From Stomorhina lunata (lineage: Eukaryota > Arthropoda > Insecta > Diptera > Rhiniidae): DNA of 64,000 bases. This document shows positions 58,297 through 64,000 of the stretch, piece by piece; positions within the stretch are counted from its first letter, which is position 1; every line of letters begins with the position of its first letter. Where the stretch lies: positions 107,400,940-107,464,939 of the forward strand of contig OW121742.1 of the NCBI GenBank assembly GCA_933228675.1. Reading direction: 5' to 3'. The notes under the pieces were generated by a model. It was not told where the DNA came from. It worked only from the letters and a program-made list of their open reading frames with translations, and made no database searches. A program made the translations under genes and the position numbers.

Positions 58297-61200
58297 GCTT
58301 TCAAAATTCAAAGATTTTTTGCTACAAAAAAATTTTTCATATAGAAATTTGTTCCATAAAAAAATTTTGAATACGAAATTTTTTCTAAAAAATTTTTGGT
58401 AAGAAATTTTTTTATAGAAAATATTTTTAATATGAAATTTTTTCTAAAGAAAAATATTTTTAGCTTAAAAAAAATTTTCATATGAAAATTTTTCTACAGA
58501 AAAACTTTTGATATGAAATTTTTTCATACAAAAATTTTTGATATTAATTTTTTTCTTCAGAAAAATTTTTAATATGAAATTTTTTCTACAGAAAATTTTT
58601 TCTAAAGAAAAATTTTTAATTTTTTTCTCTAGAAAAATGTTTAATATGAAATTTTTTCTATAGAAACATTTTTGATATGAAATTTTTTCTAAAGAATGTT
58701 TGATATAACTTTTTTTTTATATAAAAATTTTTGATATGATATTTTTTCTTAGGAAAAATACTTTTTGCTTAAGAAAGGCTTTCAAAATTCAAAGATTTTT
58801 TGCTACAAAAAAATTTTTCATATAGAAATTTGTTCCATAAAAAAATTTTGAATACGAAATTTTTTCTAAAAAATTTTTGGTAAGAAATTTTTTTATAGAA
58901 AATATTTTTAATATGAAATTTTTTTTAAAGAAAAATATTTTTAGCTTAAAAAAATTTTTCATATGAAAATTTTTCTACAGAAAAACTTTTGATATGAAAT
59001 TTTTTCATACAAAAATTTTTTATAATAATTTTTTTCTTCAGAAAAATTTTTAATATGAAATTTTTTCTACAGAAAATTTTTTCTAAAGAAAAATTTTTAA
59101 TTTTTTTCTCTAGAAAAACTTTTAATATGAAATTTTTTCTATAGAAACATTTTTGATATGAAATTTTTTCTAAAGAATATTTGATATAACTTTTTTTTTT
59201 TTATATAAAAATTTTTGATATGATATTTTTTCTAAGGAAAAATACTTTTTGCTTAAGAAAAAATTTTCATTTGAAAATTTTTCTACAGAAAAAAATATTA
59301 ATATAAAATTTTTTCTACAGAAAAATTTTTAATATGAAATGTTTTCTATGGAAAAATTTTTAATATGAAATTTTTTCTAAAAAAAAAATTTTTAAATGAA
59401 TTTTTTTTTACAGAAAAATTTTTGAGATGATTTTTTTTCTACAGAAAAATTTTTGATATGATAGTTTTCTATAGAAAATTTTTAATTTTTTTTCTAAAGA
59501 AAAATTGTTGATATGAATTTTTTATGTGGAATTTTTTCTATAGAAAAATGATATGAAATTTTTTTTAAAGAATTTTTTTTTATATAAAATTGTTTCTAAA
59601 GAAAAATTATTCATATGAAATTTTTTCTTACAAAAAAATTTGAATATAATATTTTTTCTACAGAAAAACTTTTGATATGAAAGTTTTTCATATAAAAATT
59701 TTTGATAAAATTTTTTTCTTTCAAAAAATTTTGGGCGTGAAATTTTTTCTTAAGAAAATTTTTGATTTACAATTTTTTCTTTAGAAAAATTTTTGTTTTT
59801 AAATTTTTCCATACACAAATTTTATAGAAAATATTTTTGATATGTAATTTTTTCTAAAAAAAAATTTTTGCTTAAAAAAATTTTCATATGGAAATTTTTT
59901 AAATGATTTTTTTTCTACAGAAAAATTTTTAATATGAAATTTTTTCTAAAAAAAAAATTTAAATGAATTTTTTTCTACAGAAAAATTTTTGATATGATAG
60001 TTTTCTATAGAAAATTTTAAATTTTTTTCTAAAGAAAAATTGTTGATATGAATTTTTTATGTAAAATTTTCTCTATAGAAAAATTTTTGAAATTAAATTT
60101 TTTTTAAAGAAATTTTTTTTTATATAAAATTGTTTCTAAAGAAAAATTATTCATATGAAATTTTTTCTTACAAAAAATTTTTAATATAATATTTTTTCTA
60201 CAGAAAAACTTTTGATTTCATATAAAAATTTTTGATAAAATTTTTTTCTTTAAAAAAATTTTGGGTATGAAATTTTTTCTTAAGAAAATTTTTGATTTAC
60301 AATTTTTTCTTTAGAAAAATTTTTGTTTTGAAATTTTTCCATACACAAATTTTATAAAAAATATTTTTGATATGTAATTTTTTCTAAAAAAAAAATTTTT
60401 GCTTAAAAAAATTTTCATATGGAAATTTTTTAAATGATTTTTTTTCTACAGAAAAATTTTTAATATGAAATTTTTTCTAAAAAAAAAATTTAAATGAATT
60501 TTTTTCTACAGAAAAATTTTTGATATGATAGTTTTCTATAGAAAATTTTAAATTTTTTTCTAAAGAAAAATTGTTGATATGAATTTTTTATGTAAAATTT
60601 TCTCTATAGAAAAATTTTTGAAATGAAATTTTTTTTAAAGAATTTTTTTTTTATATAAAATTGTTTCTAAAGAAAAATTATTCATATGAAATTTTTTCTT
60701 ACAAAAAATTTTTAATATAATATTTTTTCTACAGAAAAACTTTTGATTTGAAATTTTTTCATATAAAAATTTTTGATAAAATTTTTTTCTTTAAAAAAAT
60801 TTTGGGTATGAAATTTTTTCTTAAGAAAATTTTTGATTTACAATTTTTTCTTTAGAAAAATTTTTGTTTTGAAATTTTTCCATACACAAATTTTATAGAA
60901 AATATTTTTGATATGTAACTTTTTCTAAAAAAAAATTTTTGCTTAAAAAAATTTTCATATGGAAATTTTTTAAATGATTTTTTATCTACAGAAAAATTTT
61001 TAATATGAAATTTTTTCTACAAAAAAAAATTTTAATGAATTTTTTTCTACAGAAAAATTTTTGATATGATACTTTTCTATAGAAAATTTTTATTTTTTTT
61101 CTAAAGAAAAATTGTTGATATGAATTTTTTATGTGAAATTTTTTTTGTATAAAATTGTTTTTAAAGAAAAACTATACATATGAAATTTTTTCTTACAAAA

Positions 61201-61740
61201 AATTTTTAATATATTTTTTCTACAGAAAAACTTTTGATATGAAATTTTTTCATATACAAATTTTTGATAAAATTTTTTTCTTTAACGAAATTTTGGGTAA
61301 GAAATTTTTTCTTAAGAAAATTTTTGATTTAACATTTTTTCTGTAGAAAAATTTTTGTTTTGAAATTTTTCCATACACAAATTTTATAGAAAATATTTTT
61401 GATATGTAATTTTTTCTAAAAAAAAATTTTTGCTTAAAAAAATTTTTCATATGAAAAATTTTTTACTGAAAAACTTTTGATATGAAATTTTTTCATATAA
61501 AAATTTTTGATAAAATTTTTGATAAAAATTTTTGATAAAAATTTTTGATAAAAATTTTTTCTTCAGAAAAATTTTTATATGAACTTTAATTATAGAAAAA
61601 ATTTAGATATGAAATTGTATCTATGGAAAAATTTTTAATATGAAATTTTTGATATGATATTTTTCTATAGAAAATTTTTAATTTTTTTCTAAAGAAAAAT
61701 TGTTGATATGAATTTTTTCTACAGAAAAATTTTCGATATG
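58297..61740. repeat. A/T-tract satellite with higher-order repeats
   Basis: Diverged units of about 31 bp of the form GAAATTTTTTCTACAGAAAAATTTTTGATAT. Whole blocks recur: GGCTTTCAAAATTC at 58297 and 58777 (480 bp), and CCATACACAAATTTTATA at about 59809, 60339, 60880 and 61371 (530, 541 and 491 bp). Blocks are far more alike than adjacent 31-bp units. Confidence 0.9.
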
Positions 61741-62345
61741 AAAAAAGTTTTTGATAATTTTTATAGGAAATTTTCTATAAAAATAGGAAATTTTCGAAAA
61801 TTTCCTATTTTTATAGAAAAATCTTCACAAATTTCTTTTTTTAAAGGAATTTTTCAAATTTTTTTTTATTTTTGAAGGAATTTTTCAAAAAGTTTTTATT
61901 TTTTTTAAATTTTCTTATTTTTATAGGAAATTTTTTAAAAATTTCTTATCTTATTTTTTCAAAAATTTTTTTTTATAGCAAATTTTTCAAAAATTTCTTA
62001 TTTTTATAGGAAATTTTTAAAAAATTTCTTTTTTTTATAAAAAATTTTTGAAAATTTTCTTATTTTTATAGGAAATTTTTTAAAAATTTCTTATATTTAT
62101 AGGAAATTTTTGAAAAATTTCCTATTTTTATAGGGAATTTTTCAAAATTGTCTTATTTTTATAGAAACATTTTTAAAAATTTCTTGTTTTTTATAGGAAA
62201 TTTTCAAAAATTTCTTACTTTTATAGGAAATTTTTCAAAATTTTCTTATTTTTATAGGAAATTTTTAAAAATTTTTCAAAAATTTCATATTTTTATTGGA
62301 AATTTTTCAAAAATTTGAAAAATTTTAAATATTTTTGCTTAAATC
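61741..62345. repeat. Degenerate 31-bp satellite
   Basis: GGAAATTTTTCAAAAATTTCTTATTTTTATA-type units with many indels, in the same orientation as 54.4-56.5 kb. Confidence 0.85.
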
Positions 62346-63465
62346 TTCAAAAATCATTTGAAATTCGTTTAAAACATTTTGATATTTACTTGTTTTAAAG
62401 GTTTGTTTGTTTTAATAAACAAATTCTGGAATTTCTATTATGGCGAGAATTCTAATATTTATATATTAACGTGTTTTGCATTTTAAAGATAATAAAAATA
62501 AATTTAAAAATTTTAACTCAAACCACGAAAAGTCATAGATTTGACTAACAGCGACAGAAAGAAAAAGAAACAAGTGTTTTCTTTTCTTCGGCAACTTTAT
62601 CGATTCGATTGTGCGATTATTTATTTATTTACTTTATTGAGTAATAAATACCGTTAAAACTGTCAAAAAATATGACAGTTACTTGTAGTTAAAAATAACG
62701 TTTCAAATATAAATAAACTTAGTAATAGAATAGAAACCAATTAAAAAGTGACAGAGAATGAAACCTGTTTCAATTGAGTTGGCAGAGAATCTCAGTTTCG
62801 AGAGATGCTATAAAAATAATGATGGATATCTTTATTTAATTATTCAAATATTAAAAAAAAATGAATAATTAAACTTAAAATTTTAAGTGAGTTCAAAGTA
62901 AATACACAAGAGATGAGGTAATAATTGACATTTTAATAAAAATGTTTAAAATTTTAACAGAAACAATTTTCAAGAAAAGCAAATAAAAAAGTGATATAAT
63001 TGGTCAAGCCCGACCATACGATACCCTTTACAACTAAGGTTAAAGGTCTGATTTTTTTCATATATAAAGAAAAATATTTGCTAAATTTTGTCATCAAACA
63101 AACATTCTCTCAAGACTTATATATTTAAGATGTTTCCGTTATCTGAACATACATATATGACAGCTAGGGCCAATTACCTCGAAATTAGACATGAATCGAA
63201 ATTTAGTGACAATCAGTTTCCATATAACCCTCCCTTGCGGAAATGATATAAATTTACTTGAGTCCCTAGAAATTGTTGCTGTGATAAAATATTGACTATT
63301 GATATGTCTCTAAGAATAAAAATATACTGCCAATTGGTCCACTAAAGGAATTTGAGCTTTAGTTTATTACCTCATCTTTTGTGAAGGTTATCAAATAGTC
63401 GGGATTGGCATATCAACAATTGTTTTTATTGAATTTTTCATTTCATGTACAAATTTTCTGGAAAT
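62346..63465. other. Unique AT-rich DNA
   Basis: No gene is seen. It separates two satellite arrays of opposite orientation. Confidence 0.4.
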
Positions 63466-64000
63466 TTTTGGACAAAAGGAAATTTTTGAACAATTTCCTA
63501 TAAAAAAGGAAATTTTTGAAAAATTTCCTATAAAAAAAGGAAAGTTTTGAAAAATTTCCTATAAAAAAGGAAATTTTTGAAAAATTTCCTATAAAAAAGG
63601 AAATTTTTGAAAAATTTCCTATAAAAAAGAAAATTTTTGAAAAATTTCCTATAAAAAAGGAAATTTTTGCAGAATTTCCTGTAAAAATAGGACATTTTTG
63701 AAAAATTTCCTATAAAAAAAGGAAACTTTTGAAAAATTTACTATAAAAAAGGAAATTTTTGAAAAATTTCCTATAAAAATAGGAAATTTTTGAAAAATTT
63801 CCTATAAAAATAGGAAAATTTTGAAAAATTTCCTATAAAAATAGGAAATTTTTGAAAAATTTCCTATAAAAATAGGAAATTTTTGAAAAATTTCCTATAA
63901 AAATAGGAAAAATTTCCTATAAAAATAGGAAATTTTTGAAAAATTTCCTATAAAAATAGGAAACTTTTGAAAAATTTCCTATAAAAATAGGAAATTTTTG
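63466..64000. repeat. 31-bp satellite array, cut by the window end
   Basis: GAAAAATTTCCTATAAAAAAGGAAATTTTT (30 bp) units change at about 63770 to a 31-bp AAAAATAGG form. The orientation matches 17.7-18.5 kb. In the right part CCTATAAAAATAGG makes each unit a potential hairpin. The array continues past 64000. Confidence 0.95.

Noticed and set aside
61155..61450. Open frames rich in Phe, Lys and Ile on both strands in the 61-kb array
   Set aside because: Chance open frames in A/T-tract satellite with composition-driven peptides.

Overview
The window is AT-rich nuclear DNA from a fly (Diptera). Its proteins are close to Drosophila ones, and it has spliced genes with GT-AG introns and many decayed non-LTR retrotransposons. 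The long introns, very low GC and kilobase arrays of A/T-tract satellites suggest a calyptrate fly (blow-fly or house-fly type) rather than Drosophila, but that is inference. The species cannot be fixed from the sequence.

The left 32 kb holds the genes. In order they are: the 3' end of an unidentified gene (3-197, +); JMJD7 lysyl hydroxylase (1447-2439, -); a GSKIP-like protein (4471-4995, +); the RNA helicase Ddx1 (5401-7875, -, six coding exons, 727 aa), divergent from RpLP0 (8356-9545, +, 317 aa) with a candidate H/ACA snoRNA in the RpLP0 intron; V-ATPase subunit e (12445-12889, -, 90 aa); the proteasome ubiquitin receptor Rpn10 (15829-17475, +, 390 aa); cytochrome c oxidase subunit 8 (19243-19568, -, 68 aa); and the E3 ligase makorin (22702-31222, +, 427 aa). 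All are housekeeping genes for translation, RNA metabolism, proteolysis, respiration or proton pumping. They share a neighbourhood but do not form a pathway. All splice junctions I placed are GT-AG and keep the reading frame.

From 32 kb to the end I find no convincing host gene. The region holds a hAT transposon remnant with an intact 8-bp target duplication, several foldback/MITE families in multiple copies, and shattered non-LTR pol genes of at least three types: an RNase H-carrying family with a CCHC-like tail, a jockey-like family, and a YADD-motif family with an internal deletion.

The most unusual content is tandem repeat. A 29-31 bp A/T-tract satellite recurs in several arrays and in both orientations from 14 kb to the window end, and part of it has a higher-order period of about 480-540 bp. 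A 10-11 bp TTATAAT repeat fills makorin intron 3 and the DNA just past the gene, bracketing its last exon. A 113-bp repeat sits inside an element with inverted ends.
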